DNA of 57,324 nucleotides from Bacteroidales bacterium UBA1035 (GTDB taxonomy: Bacteria > Bacteroidota > Bacteroidia > Bacteroidales > Dysgonomonadaceae): contig DCEG01000046.1 of NCBI GenBank assembly GCA_002316835.1, forward strand, positions 1 through 57,324, written 5' to 3'. A program made the translations under genes and the position numbers. The notes beneath the pieces are model-generated. The model worked only from the letters and a program-made list of their open reading frames with translations, did no database searches and was not told where the DNA came from. Each line of letters begins with the position of its first letter. The first letter of the stretch is position 1. Positions 1 to 7,405 of the stretch are shown piece after piece.

Positions 1-4
1 ATCC

Positions 5-700
5 TCATTCAATTGTTTCCCCTTTGCGGTAATAATAGATTAACCCATATTCACGATTCTTTTCCAAACGCTCGTTTTGTGGGAACTCAGCATTGAATTT
101 CTCCACTTCTTCCCATGCATCGAAGATAATACTGTCTACTTCACTTCTGAATTCGGATACCTCATTTAATATCCTGGCAGTCGCTTTTTGATGAATTTGC
201 TGAGTTTGATAACTCTCCTTAAACAGAACATACATTACGCTCACTTTGGCAATACCGGGATTATAGATAGGTACACCTCCTTGTGAAATACGTTTGTTTT
301 CTCCTTCAATTATTTTTTGTCCCCATTGTAACAGTTGCTCGTTCGAATTTAGATCGGGGACAATGAGATTTAAGTCATGTAAACCGTAAAGTTCCAGATG
401 TTCAGATTTTATTTCGGAGCGGGTAACGCTCATATATAACACTTGAATGAAATGGGAGATGTACATCCTTGCATTTTTTACTTTGCTTTGAAAGGCTATA
501 TTTGCTTTTACCTGGGTGTCGAAAGTTTGCTGATATTTATTGCACAGCCGTTCGAATTTATCAACCACTCTTTTTGCACTCGACAGTGTCTTCATAGATA
601 TGGCAACTTCTTGAAAGTCGATATTGGATGCTTTCTCAATAGCCGTTTTTAGCGCTTTGATGCGTGATAAATCAGTATTTGGTAATCTTCGATAGGGCAT
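5..700 (-). CDS. Conserved hypothetical protein, 231 aa
   Basis: I do not recognise a characterised family. The protein is soluble in appearance, with no signal peptide or membrane segment. It is rich in charged and helical stretches: residues 10-70 contain long Lys/Arg/Glu runs and the C-terminal third has many Glu residues (WEEVEKF, ERLEKNREYG). It ends in a conserved-looking tail, YGLIYYYRKGE. The start lies 9 bases after the stop of the polyprenyl synthetase gene on the same strand, so the two are very likely cotranscribed. The stop codon is inside the window (bases 5-7), so the gene is complete. Function is unknown; a role linked to isoprenoid synthesis would be a guess from position only. 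Confidence 0.8.
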   Translation of the reverse strand: MPYRRLPNTDLSRIKALKTAIEKASNIDFQEVAISMKTLSSAKRVVDKFERLCNKYQQTFDTQVKANIAFQSKVKNARMYISHFIQVLYMSVTRSEIKSEHLELYGLHDLNLIVPDLNSNEQLLQWGQKIIEGENKRISQGGVPIYNPGIAKVSVMYVLFKESYQTQQIHQKATARILNEVSEFRSEVDSIIFDAWEEVEKFNAEFPQNERLEKNREYGLIYYYRKGETIE

Positions 701-709
701 TCTTTAAAA

Positions 710-1687
710 TTATTTTTCTCTGTACATCAGGTTCTCAGACAGATAAATAAGTTCTTTTTTTCTTTCGTCAGACACATTAATTGACGAGAGACAATCTAAA
801 GCTGCAAGGTAATACTTTTCTATGAGATTTTCAGAAATTGATTTCAAATTTAATTCATTGTAAATATTTTTAACGGATTCTATTTTTTCGTTCTTGTCAA
901 AATTCTCGGCAGAGATCCACCTCATTAACTCAGCTAACTGTTTTTTGTCAGAGCTTTTAAGGGCTTTTATCAGTAGATAAGTTTTCTTGTTGCTAACAAT
1001 GTCTCCTCCAATATTTTTGCCAAAAGTTTTTGCGTCACCATATACATCTAACAGATCATCTTTCAACTGAAATGCCAATCCTATATTTATACCATAATTA
1101 TAGAGCAGTTCTGCATCGCGTGCGGAGGCATTGGCTAAAATAGCACCCATTTTTAACGAACAGGCTAATAGCACTGCAGTTTTTAATACGATCATTTCTA
1201 TATACTCAGCTTCAGTAACATCTGCTCTTTTTTCGAAATCCATGTCTAATTGTTGTCCCTGACAAACCTCCATGGCGGTTGTTGAGAAAAGCTCCATAAC
1301 TTCAGGCAAAAGATCCGGATGGACAGAAGCCACATATTTATACGATTCGATAAGCATGGCGTCTCCTGAAAGAATAGCCGTGTTGGCATTCCACTTTTTA
1401 TGTACTGCCGGCATGCCTCTTCTCATATCCGATTTATCCATCAAATCATCATGCAAAAGTGTAAAGTTGTGAAAGATCTCAATTCCAATAGCAGGTTTCA
1501 ACGATTTCTCTACTTCCTTGCCGAACATATTCGTTGCAAGTAAAACAAGCAATGGCCGAACTCTTTTTCCACCCACTGAAATAGCATATTTAATGGGTTC
1601 AAATAGACTTTTGGGTTTCAGATCGAAGGAAATATTACTTATCGCCTCCTCTATTTTGTTAGTTAAAAAATCGGCGGTGTATAACAT
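710..1687 (-). CDS. Polyprenyl diphosphate synthase (trans-isoprenyl type)
   Basis: The enzyme condenses isopentenyl diphosphate onto an allylic diphosphate to build a long isoprenoid chain, probably for menaquinone side chains or other lipids. Both Asp-rich motifs are visible: the first as HDDLMD followed by the RRG of the substrate site, the second as LKDDLLDVYGD. The basic GGKRVRP motif near residue 40 is also present. At 325 aa it has the normal family length, with no signal peptide. Chain length cannot be told from the sequence alone, so I give no symbol. It is followed at 9 bases by the hypothetical gene at the window edge and preceded by a terminator-like hairpin (1716-1749) that separates it from tonB. 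I saw no clear TAnnTTTG element before its ATG. Confidence 0.92.
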   Translation of the reverse strand: MLYTADFLTNKIEEAISNISFDLKPKSLFEPIKYAISVGGKRVRPLLVLLATNMFGKEVEKSLKPAIGIEIFHNFTLLHDDLMDKSDMRRGMPAVHKKWNANTAILSGDAMLIESYKYVASVHPDLLPEVMELFSTTAMEVCQGQQLDMDFEKRADVTEAEYIEMIVLKTAVLLACSLKMGAILANASARDAELLYNYGINIGLAFQLKDDLLDVYGDAKTFGKNIGGDIVSNKKTYLLIKALKSSDKKQLAELMRWISAENFDKNEKIESVKNIYNELNLKSISENLIEKYYLAALDCLSSINVSDERKKELIYLSENLMYREK

Positions 1688-1715
1688 AAAGGATTTTGAA
1701 AAATATTAATTAGAA

Positions 1716-1749
1716 CAAAAGCTGCCTTTGGTTAAAAAAGCAGCTTTTG
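1716..1749 (-). terminator. Hairpin terminator after the first TonB gene
   Basis: A perfect 10-bp inverted repeat, CAAAAGCTGC/GCAGCTTTTG, has a 14-base AT-rich loop. It lies between the stop of the TonB gene (1773) and the start of the polyprenyl synthase gene. The U-tract after it is short, so termination may be partial. Confidence 0.6.
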
Positions 1750-1772
1750 ATATCTCGAAAAATTTATCTCAA

Positions 1773-2468
1773 TTATTGTTGCAAACGGAATACAACAGGG
1801 AGAGTAAAACGTACACGTACTGCAGAGCCACGTTGTCTACCGGCTTTCCATTTCGGCATCGACTGGATAACACGGATAGCTTCTCTGTCGAGCGACGGGT
1901 CAACTCCACGAACTACCTGAACGTCAGTAATACTACCGTCTCTTTCCACTACAAAGTTAGTAATAACACGTCCTTGAATACCGTTCTCCTGAGCAATAAC
2001 CGGATATTTAATGTTGTCGCTTAGGAACTTCATCATTGCTGCGTTTCCACCTGGAAATTCAGGTTGTTCTTCAACCACAACAAAGATCTCTTCGGTTACT
2101 TCTTCTACTTTTGGTTTTGGTGGTGGAGGTGGAACATAGGCTTCCATTTGTCTCTTACTAGCATCGTCTTCGGTGTTGATCTCAATTCTTGTTTCCACTT
2201 TCTCTTCAACTACCTGAATGATTTCCGGAGTTTCCGGGGCTGGTGGTGGAGGTGGTGGTGGAGGAGTCGGATCGCGACGAGTGATCTCAATTTCTTCTTC
2301 TGCCAAAACGTCTTGAACTACTACACTTTCGTCCAGCTTTTTGGTTTCTGAAGACCATTCGAAAGCGAAAAACAGCAGAGCAACAGCAACTACTATCCCC
2401 ATCAGGATGGAAGTCAGCTTTTGTGTCTCTATATTCGCTTTAGCGGTTTTTTTTACTTCATCATTCAT
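1773..2468 (-). CDS. TonB-like energy transducer
   Basis: Inner-membrane protein that passes proton-motive force to outer-membrane TonB-dependent receptors. The order is: a short cytoplasmic tail, one membrane helix (about residues 22-40), a periplasmic linker with a run of eight prolines (near residues 69-76) and a second PPPPPKPK block, then a C-terminal TonB domain (about 140-231). The domain starts at the Bacteroidetes-typical EFPGG motif and contains GRVITNFVVERDGSITDVQV and a PKWKAGRQ segment. Length is 231 aa. A second, clearly paralogous TonB gene lies just upstream on the same strand, but each has its own TAnnTTTG element, so they are probably separate transcripts. There are no ExbB/ExbD genes nearby. 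Confidence 0.93.
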   Translation of the reverse strand: MNDEVKKTAKANIETQKLTSILMGIVVAVALLFFAFEWSSETKKLDESVVVQDVLAEEEIEITRRDPTPPPPPPPPAPETPEIIQVVEEKVETRIEINTEDDASKRQMEAYVPPPPPKPKVEEVTEEIFVVVEEQPEFPGGNAAMMKFLSDNIKYPVIAQENGIQGRVITNFVVERDGSITDVQVVRGVDPSLDREAIRVIQSMPKWKAGRQRGSAVRVRFTLPVVFRLQQ

Positions 2469-2524
2469 TTTAATTCTTCTTTATTATGTGTTTTACTGAC
2501 TGAACATGCACACGACTTAGAGTG

Positions 2525-2532
2525 CAAAAATA
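2525..2532 (-). promoter_or_regulatory. Candidate -7 element (TATTTTTG) of first tonB gene
   Basis: The minus strand reads TATTTTTG, matching the Bacteroidetes TAnnTTTG -7 consensus, about 57 bases before the ATG at 2468. No strong -33 element is evident. Confidence 0.5.
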
Positions 2533-2640
2533 GATATTTTTTTTATATACTGTGATTATTTGCAGATAAAATTCTCAAAAAAAGTCATTTTCTTGTTAAA
2601 TTAATCAAAGTATTCAGAGAATATCATTTTAAATACCGAA

Positions 2641-3309
2641 TTATTTGGTGATTTTAAAATGTACTGGCAACGTAAATTTCACTCTAACTATTCTCCCGTT
2701 CTGAAATCCCGGTTTCCAGTTTGGCATTTCCGAAATCACGCGTACAGCTTCTTTGTCTATTGTTGGTGAAACTCCCCGTATTACTTTGATGTCTGTAATG
2801 CTTCCGTCTTTTTCAACCACAAATGTACAAATAACTCTGCCTTCGTTTCCCATTTCGATATCCACTGAAGGATATTTCATGTTTTCGCTTAAAAATTTCA
2901 TTAAGGCAGCCTGACCACCAGCAAATTCAGGTGAGATCTGAGCAAAATCGAGCGGAGTTTCTACCGGTTCCTCCACAAATCGGGGGGTAGGTGCAGTAGA
3001 AATTACCTGAGGTGGTTCTGGTAGGTCTTCGGTAGAAAAAATCTTCAGATGTTCCACCGGATCATCAACAACTACAATTTCATCCGGAGCCACAACCTGT
3101 GGTGGTTCAATTTGAGGTTTTGGGGGATCGGGTGTCCTTCTCGTCAAAGCAATATCTAATTCTTCCGGAACAAAAAAATCAGAAGAGTAAATTTTTGGTG
3201 CTGATCGTGGACTGCTCCATTCGAATGCTACCATTAGAAACGATAATGCAACGACTGCTCCCATCGCAAAAAAGAGACTGTTTTCTTTTAGAGGCTTCAT
3301 CTGTTTCAT
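2641..3309 (-). CDS. TonB-like energy transducer (second copy)
   Basis: Paralogue of the TonB at 1773-2468. It has one N-terminal membrane helix (about residues 11-28), a shorter Pro-rich linker (TPDPPKPQIEPPQ and further single prolines rather than long proline runs), and a C-terminal TonB domain. That domain begins at EFAGG, with GRVICTFVVEKDGSITDIKV and PNWKPGFQ. Another in-frame Met at residue 4 (base 3300) is an alternative start. The linker has diverged much more than the C-terminal domain, so the two proteins may serve different receptors or span different distances. Its own promoter element lies at 3343-3350. Confidence 0.92.
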   Translation of the reverse strand: MKQMKPLKENSLFFAMGAVVALSFLMVAFEWSSPRSAPKIYSSDFFVPEELDIALTRRTPDPPKPQIEPPQVVAPDEIVVVDDPVEHLKIFSTEDLPEPPQVISTAPTPRFVEEPVETPLDFAQISPEFAGGQAALMKFLSENMKYPSVDIEMGNEGRVICTFVVEKDGSITDIKVIRGVSPTIDKEAVRVISEMPNWKPGFQNGRIVRVKFTLPVHFKITK

Positions 3310-3342
3310 AACATTACATTTTTAAGGGTTTTGAATTCATCT

Positions 3343-3350
3343 CAAATGTA
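3343..3350 (-). promoter_or_regulatory. Candidate -7 element (TACATTTG) of second tonB gene
   Basis: The minus strand reads TACATTTG, a full match to TAnnTTTG, 34 bases before the ATG at 3309. Confidence 0.5.
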
Positions 3351-3450
3351 CAGATTAAATACTCAAAACAATCATTTATTTAGCTAATAAATATCAAAAA
3401 GTAGCCATATGTTTTCATTTAACATTAAAATGATATAATATGTGCGATTT

Positions 3451-3480
3451 AACGGTTAATATATCTATAAATTAACAGTT
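3451..3480. repeat. 30-bp imperfect dyad in the hpt-tonB gap
   Basis: AACGGTTAAT and ATTAACAGTT are inverted copies (9 of 10 pairs) around a 10-base AT spacer. The site is about 100 bases upstream of the tonB promoter element and downstream of the hpt terminator. It could be an operator; no regulator is identified. Confidence 0.4.
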
Positions 3481-3513
3481 GCTTATAAATGTTTTGAATT
3501 AAATTGTAATAAA

Positions 3514-3536
3514 AAAGCATCTCAAAGAGATGCTTT
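3514..3536 (-). terminator. Rho-independent terminator of hpt
   Basis: A perfect 10-bp stem, AAAGCATCTC/GAGATGCTTT, has a 3-base loop. On the minus strand it is followed by a U-rich run. It begins 27 bases after the hpt stop codon. Confidence 0.85.
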
Positions 3537-3563
3537 ATATGTATTATTGATTATTTAATTGTG

Positions 3564-4103
3564 TTACATTCTAATCTTGTAAATATCTTTCAGATTCCTG
3601 CCGTAGCCATCATAATCCAGGCCGTAGCCCACTATAAAATCGTTGGGAATTTCCAGCGCAACATAATCCAAATGTATTTCTTGTCTTAAAGCGTCCGGTT
3701 TAAGCAGAAGTGTAGCGATTTTTATTTCTTTGGGATTAAATTTATTAAGTTCTTTCTTAAGTGCTACCATTGTATTTCCTGAGTCAACTATATCCTCCAC
3801 AATCACAACAGTACGATTCTCAATGCTTTCATTCAAGCCGAGCACTTCCTGAATCCTGTTTGTGGTAGAAGTTCCCTGATAGGAAGCCAAGCGCACAAAA
3901 GTAATTTCACAAGGAACGGTAACTTCTTTCATTAACTCTCCGGCGAACATAAATGCGCCGTTGAGCACTGCGACAAAAATTGGATTTTTATCATGAAGGT
4001 CGCTGTCAATTTGTCTGGCAATTCGATTGATAGCAGTTTGAATATCTTGAAAATCAATAAATTTGTCGAACCGCTTGTCTTTAATCGTTACTGTTTCTGT
4101 CAT
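3564..4103 (-). CDS. hpt: Hypoxanthine phosphoribosyltransferase
   Basis: Purine salvage enzyme that makes IMP (and usually GMP) from hypoxanthine or guanine plus PRPP in the cytoplasm. The PRPP-binding signature VVIVEDIVDSGNTM is intact (about residues 98-111). AVLNGAFMFAGEL corresponds to the N-terminal substrate loop, and the C-terminal segment DFIVGYGLDYDGYGRNL is the typical purine-contact tail. At 179 aa it is the normal length. The gene stands alone: it has a terminator 27 bases after its stop and a TAnnTTTG element 21 bases before its ATG. It is divergent from the thioredoxin-like lipoprotein gene. Confidence 0.96.
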   Translation of the reverse strand: MTETVTIKDKRFDKFIDFQDIQTAINRIARQIDSDLHDKNPIFVAVLNGAFMFAGELMKEVTVPCEITFVRLASYQGTSTTNRIQEVLGLNESIENRTVVIVEDIVDSGNTMVALKKELNKFNPKEIKIATLLLKPDALRQEIHLDYVALEIPNDFIVGYGLDYDGYGRNLKDIYKIRM

Positions 4104-4123
4104 ATAGTGTAAAATTTAAAGCA

Positions 4124-4131
4124 CAAAAGTA
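4124..4131 (-). promoter_or_regulatory. Candidate -7 element (TACTTTTG) of hpt
   Basis: The minus strand reads TACTTTTG, a full TAnnTTTG match, 21 bases before the hpt ATG. The palindrome at 4143-4161 lies 12 bases further upstream, where a -33 contact or operator would sit. Confidence 0.55.
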
Positions 4132-4142
4132 GCGCTTTTTTT

Positions 4143-4161
4143 TGTTTTATATAATAAAACA
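4143..4161. repeat. 19-bp AT-rich palindrome upstream of hpt
   Basis: TGTTTTA and TAAAACA are perfect inverted copies around a 5-base centre (TATAA). The site overlaps the region expected for the upstream promoter element of hpt, so it is a candidate operator. Given the AT richness it could also be chance. Confidence 0.35.
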
Positions 4162-4263
4162 CAACACTTTCTGTAATTTGTGCGGTTTTTTAAAATATTA
4201 ATTTTAACAATTTTGCAATGAACAATAAAAGCTGACATTCTTCAAAAATTGCCGAAAAATATA

Positions 4264-4271
4264 TAAGTTTG
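4264..4271 (+). promoter_or_regulatory. Candidate -7 element (TAAGTTTG) of the DUF4369 lipoprotein gene
   Basis: TAAGTTTG matches TAnnTTTG and lies 29 bases before the ATG at 4301. Confidence 0.5.
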
Positions 4272-4300
4272 CGCTCTGAAATTTTTATTAGATTTTTGAT

Positions 4301-5461
4301 ATGAAAAAATATCTTTTTTTGTTTCCAGTCGTGTTGTTTGCGAGCTTTGTTTTGTTATCTTGTAAATCCGATAAAACCTTTGAAATAAAAGGCGAGTTTT
4401 CGTCTGTGGCAGATGAAACTTTATTTTTGGAACATCGTGGATTGGGCGGAATTGAATTACTGGATTCTGTAAAGCTCAAAGAGAACGGAGTGTTTAAGTT
4501 CACTGAGGAGGCTCCGGAAAATCCCGAGTTTTACCAATTGAGAGTGGGCAACCAGCTTGTAGTTTTTGCCGTTGATTCGATAGAAAAGTTGCAAGTGAAA
4601 GGCGATGTGAAAGATTTGGCAAACACATTCTCAATTGCAAATTCCCCTGTTAACGATCAAATCAAACAAATCGACTCCCAAACTCAAAAAGTAAAGCTTC
4701 AAATTGACGCAGCTGATAAAAAACACGCAGCAAAAATTATCGATGATCTTACTTATCTGGCCGAACTCGATTCTGTTTTGAAAGAATATAAAACAGAGAT
4801 TTCAAAATTAATACTAGGCAATCCATCGAGTGCAGCAGCATATTATGCTGTATTTCAGAAAGTGAATGATTATTTGATTTTTGATCCATACAACAGGCAA
4901 GACTATGCAATGTTTGGCGCTGTTGCTACATCGTGGGATAGATATTATCATGGAACACAGCGCTCGAAACATCTGTACAATTTTACGATGAATGCCTTGA
5001 AGACCCGAAAACAACAGGAGCAACAAGCTGCCCTACTGGAAAATGCACCGGTTGTTACAGAGTCTTCGTTGCCTGATATAGTTCTGACTGAAGTTAACGG
5101 AGAAAGAATATCGCTTTCTTCACAGAAAGGAAAAGTGGTTATTGTCGATTTTACGGTTTACAACTCGGAATTCTCTCCAAAACATAATATAGATCTAAAC
5201 AAAATATATACTCAATACAAAGATAGGGGATTGGAGATTTACCAAGTATCCTTTGATTCAGACGAGCATTTTTGGAAGAACGCAGCAAATAATCTGCCCT
5301 GGATCACTGTTCGCGATCCACAAAGTGTATATTCCCGACTACTCTCAACTTACAACGTGCGTAACATTCCTACTGCATTTATTCTTGATAGAGAGGGTGA
5401 CGTAGTTGCACGTGTGGAAAATTACACAACTCTTTCAACTGAAGTAGGAAAAGTGCTGTGA
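4301..5461 (+). CDS. DUF4369/thioredoxin-like lipoprotein lacking the CxxC pair
   Basis: Predicted lipoprotein: a hydrophobic leader ends in a lipobox (LLSC, Cys21). An N-terminal DUF4369-like domain (about 27-115) is followed by a helical linker and a C-terminal AhpC/TSA-thioredoxin fold (about 250-386). In relatives of the TlpA/ResA type this fold reduces cell-envelope disulfides. The fold is recognisable from GKVVIVDFTVYNSEF, GLEIYQVSFDSDEHFWK and the cis-Pro segment RNIPTAFILD. Where WCxxC should stand (about 284-291) the sequence is FTVYNSEF, so both redox cysteines are missing. It is therefore unlikely to be an oxidoreductase and may be a binding or scaffold protein. It is a monocistronic gene between hpt (divergent) and greA. 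Confidence 0.85.
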   Translation: MKKYLFLFPVVLFASFVLLSCKSDKTFEIKGEFSSVADETLFLEHRGLGGIELLDSVKLKENGVFKFTEEAPENPEFYQLRVGNQLVVFAVDSIEKLQVKGDVKDLANTFSIANSPVNDQIKQIDSQTQKVKLQIDAADKKHAAKIIDDLTYLAELDSVLKEYKTEISKLILGNPSSAAAYYAVFQKVNDYLIFDPYNRQDYAMFGAVATSWDRYYHGTQRSKHLYNFTMNALKTRKQQEQQAALLENAPVVTESSLPDIVLTEVNGERISLSSQKGKVVIVDFTVYNSEFSPKHNIDLNKIYTQYKDRGLEIYQVSFDSDEHFWKNAANNLPWITVRDPQSVYSRLLSTYNVRNIPTAFILDREGDVVARVENYTTLSTEVGKVL

Positions 5462-5499
5462 AATTAGACGAAAAGTTTTTTTAATATCAGAGAAAATAC

Positions 5500-5507
5500 T
5501 ATCTTTG
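5500..5507 (+). promoter_or_regulatory. Candidate -7 element (TATCTTTG) of greA
   Basis: TATCTTTG matches TAnnTTTG. It lies 39 bases after the preceding stop codon and 112 bases before the greA ATG, so the leader would be about 105 nt long and contain the hairpin at 5536-5563. Confidence 0.55.
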
Positions 5508-5535
5508 CACAAAACATAAAAGATTGAATAAAGGG

Positions 5536-5563
5536 GATTCCGGTCTGTAAAGTGGCCGGAATT
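5536..5563 (+). terminator. Hairpin plus T-run in the greA leader (terminator or attenuator)
   Basis: GATTCCGG and CCGGAATT form an 8-bp stem (one G-U) with a 12-base loop, followed by TCTTTTTCTTT. It may end the upstream lipoprotein transcript. Because a promoter element lies before it (5500-5507) and no gene lies between it and greA, it may also attenuate greA. Confidence 0.5.
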
Positions 5564-5619
5564 CTTTTTCTTTAATCTATATCTGTGTAAAAATATTTAA
5601 AAAATAGGAGAGTTAGAAT

Positions 5620-6090
5620 ATGGCGATTACTTATATGACAGAAGAGGGCCTTCGAAAATTGAAAGAAGAACTCGTGCATATGGAATCTATACAAAGACCG
5701 GAGATTTCTCACCAAATCGCAGAGGCACGTGATAAGGGTGACTTGTCGGAAAATGCAGAATACGATGCTGCTAAAGAGGCTCAGGGAATACTGGAAGGGA
5801 AGATTGCACAACTAAAGACTTTGATCGCTACTGCCCGTATTATCGATGAGAGTGCCATCAGCACTGATGAGATTCAGATAATGAACAAGGTTACTATCAA
5901 AAATCTGAAAACCAAAAAGGATATGACCTATACGCTTGTGTCTGAGAGCGAAGCAGATTTGAAAAGTGGGAAAATTGCAGTGAATACGCCTATTGCACAA
6001 GGTTTGCTTGGTAAAAAAGTAGGCGATAAAGTAGATATTCAGGTTCCATCAGGTGTGTTAAGTTTTGAAGTTTTGGATATTTCAATTTAA
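5620..6090 (+). CDS. greA: Transcript cleavage factor GreA
   Basis: Binds the secondary channel of RNA polymerase and stimulates cleavage of backtracked RNA. The N-terminal coiled coil (about 1-75) carries the family signature: LKEELVHMESIQRPEI, then ARDKGDLSENAEYDAAKEAQ. The tip acidic residues (D and E in GDLSENAEYD) needed for cleavage are present. The C-terminal FKBP-like domain (about 80-156) contains SPIAQGLLGKKVGD-like sequence with PIAQGLLGKKVGDKVDI and ends in FEVLDISI. The 156 aa length is standard. The HIT protein gene follows after 5 bases, so they form an operon ending at the terminator at 6521-6550. Confidence 0.97.
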   Translation: MAITYMTEEGLRKLKEELVHMESIQRPEISHQIAEARDKGDLSENAEYDAAKEAQGILEGKIAQLKTLIATARIIDESAISTDEIQIMNKVTIKNLKTKKDMTYTLVSESEADLKSGKIAVNTPIAQGLLGKKVGDKVDIQVPSGVLSFEVLDISI

Positions 6091-6095
6091 AGAGA

Positions 6096-6491
6096 ATGGC
6101 AACAATCTTTAGCAGAATCATAGCGGGAGAAATTCCATCATATAAAATAGCAGAGAACGATAAGTTTTTCGCTTTCCTGGATATCAACCCGATGGCAAAA
6201 GGTCACACACTGGTTGTTCCTAAGCAAGAAACCGATTATATTTTTGACCTTGATGATAGCTTATTAGCTGAAATGACCGTTTTTGCCAAAAAAGTTGCTT
6301 CTGCAATAAAAGCTATAATCCCGTGTAATAGGGTGGGAATCATGGTTCTTGGGCTCGAAGTGCCTCACGCTCACATTCACTTGGTTCCAATACAAAAAGA
6401 AGGTGATCTGAATTTGTCTAATCCACGCGTAAAACTATCAAAAGAAGAGTTTGAGGAAATTGCCGGAAAAATAAGGAGCAAAATGGAATAA
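6096..6491 (+). CDS. HIT family nucleotide hydrolase/transferase
   Basis: Small cytoplasmic histidine-triad protein; relatives hydrolyse nucleoside phosphoramidates or dinucleotides. The N-terminus (IFSRIIAGEIPSYKIAEND) is typical of the HinT branch. The catalytic triad appears as VPHAHIHLVP near residues 88-97, with all three histidines in place. The segment GHTLVVPKQETD precedes it, as expected. Length of 131 aa is normal. It is placed 5 bases after greA and shares its terminator. The physiological substrate cannot be read from the sequence. Confidence 0.94.
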   Translation: MATIFSRIIAGEIPSYKIAENDKFFAFLDINPMAKGHTLVVPKQETDYIFDLDDSLLAEMTVFAKKVASAIKAIIPCNRVGIMVLGLEVPHAHIHLVPIQKEGDLNLSNPRVKLSKEEFEEIAGKIRSKME

Positions 6492-6520
6492 CCCATCTGT
6501 CGGACTAAGAAATATAGACA

Positions 6521-6555
6521 AGCGATAATCGATTTTTCTCGGTTGTCGCTTTTTT
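6521..6555 (+). terminator. Rho-independent terminator of greA-HIT operon
   Basis: A 12-bp stem AGCGATAATCGA/TCGGTTGTCGCT (two G-U pairs) with a 6-base loop is followed by TTTTT. It starts 29 bases after the HIT gene stop. Confidence 0.85.
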
Positions 6556-6667
6556 AATTGTAAATACTTCAACTCAACTTTTTTTGTGTACATTTACCGC
6601 AGATAAATTGTAATCATGAATAATTCGTCCATAATCAAAAAAAATAATAGTTAATCAAGTAATAAAA

Positions 6668-7405
6668 ATGAAAACTCTTTTCCACCTTTTGTTAATAATT
6701 TCCTTAAGTTGTGGCTTGGGGCTCTTCTCATCGTGCAACCAGGATAAGGAAATGAATGTGCTCCTGATTGTCGGTGGACATGATTTTGATGAAGTACCTT
6801 TTTATGCTATGTTGGATAAGTTACCGGGTGTAACTTATGATGTCGCTGAGCATCCCAATGCATATACTCGTTTAAAACCTGGACTGATCGATCGTTATGA
6901 CGTGATTTTGCTTTACGATATGCCTACAGAAATACCCGAAGATGCAAAAGAAGATTTTGTTTCCATGTTGGAAAATGGTAAGGGGCTTGTTGCTCTTCAC
7001 CATGCCTTTTGCAGTTATGACTCCTGGCCGGAATACACGAATATTATCGGAGGGCGTTATCATCATTTTCCCTGGCAGAAAAATGGAAAAGAGCAACCAC
7101 CATCAACGTATAAGCATGATATTGGCATGGATATTAAAGTGATGGATACTAAGCATCCGGTTACAAAAGGGATAAGCGATTTTCAGATAATGGATGAAGC
7201 GTATGGTGGTACTGAGATCCTTGAAAACGTTCATCCTTTGTTGGGAACCGATGAGTCTGCCAGTGGCCCCTTGGTAGGCTGGACTAATAATTATGGCAAT
7301 GCAAAAGTGGTGACATTAACGCTTGGACACGATAAACAAGCATGGGAAAATCCCAATTTCACCCGGATTCTTTCTCAAGCAATTTCGTGGGTAGGTGGAA
7401 AATAG
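6668..7405 (+). CDS. ThuA-domain lipoprotein
   Basis: Predicted lipoprotein: leader MKTLFHLLL with lipobox FSSC (Cys23). The rest is a ThuA-like domain (glutamine-amidotransferase-like fold): it opens with MNVLLIVGGHDFDEVPFYAM, and contains ENGKGLVALHHAFCSYD and a histidine-rich IIGGRYHHFPW stretch. The C-terminal half has HPVTKGISDFQIMDEAYGG and TLGHDKQAWENPNF. ThuA proteins are linked to sugar (trehalose and related disaccharide) metabolism, and in Bacteroidetes secreted versions are common near glycan genes. The exact substrate is not known here. Its 3' end overlaps the convergent CPBP gene by 31 bases. Confidence 0.9.
   Translation: MKTLFHLLLIISLSCGLGLFSSCNQDKEMNVLLIVGGHDFDEVPFYAMLDKLPGVTYDVAEHPNAYTRLKPGLIDRYDVILLYDMPTEIPEDAKEDFVSMLENGKGLVALHHAFCSYDSWPEYTNIIGGRYHHFPWQKNGKEQPPSTYKHDIGMDIKVMDTKHPVTKGISDFQIMDEAYGGTEILENVHPLLGTDESASGPLVGWTNNYGNAKVVTLTLGHDKQAWENPNFTRILSQAISWVGGK

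Noticed and set aside
2064..2351. Plus-strand open frame rich in Trp (opposite strand of the TonB proline run)
   Set aside because: It is the reverse complement of proline codons in the TonB linker and has no start signal or family.
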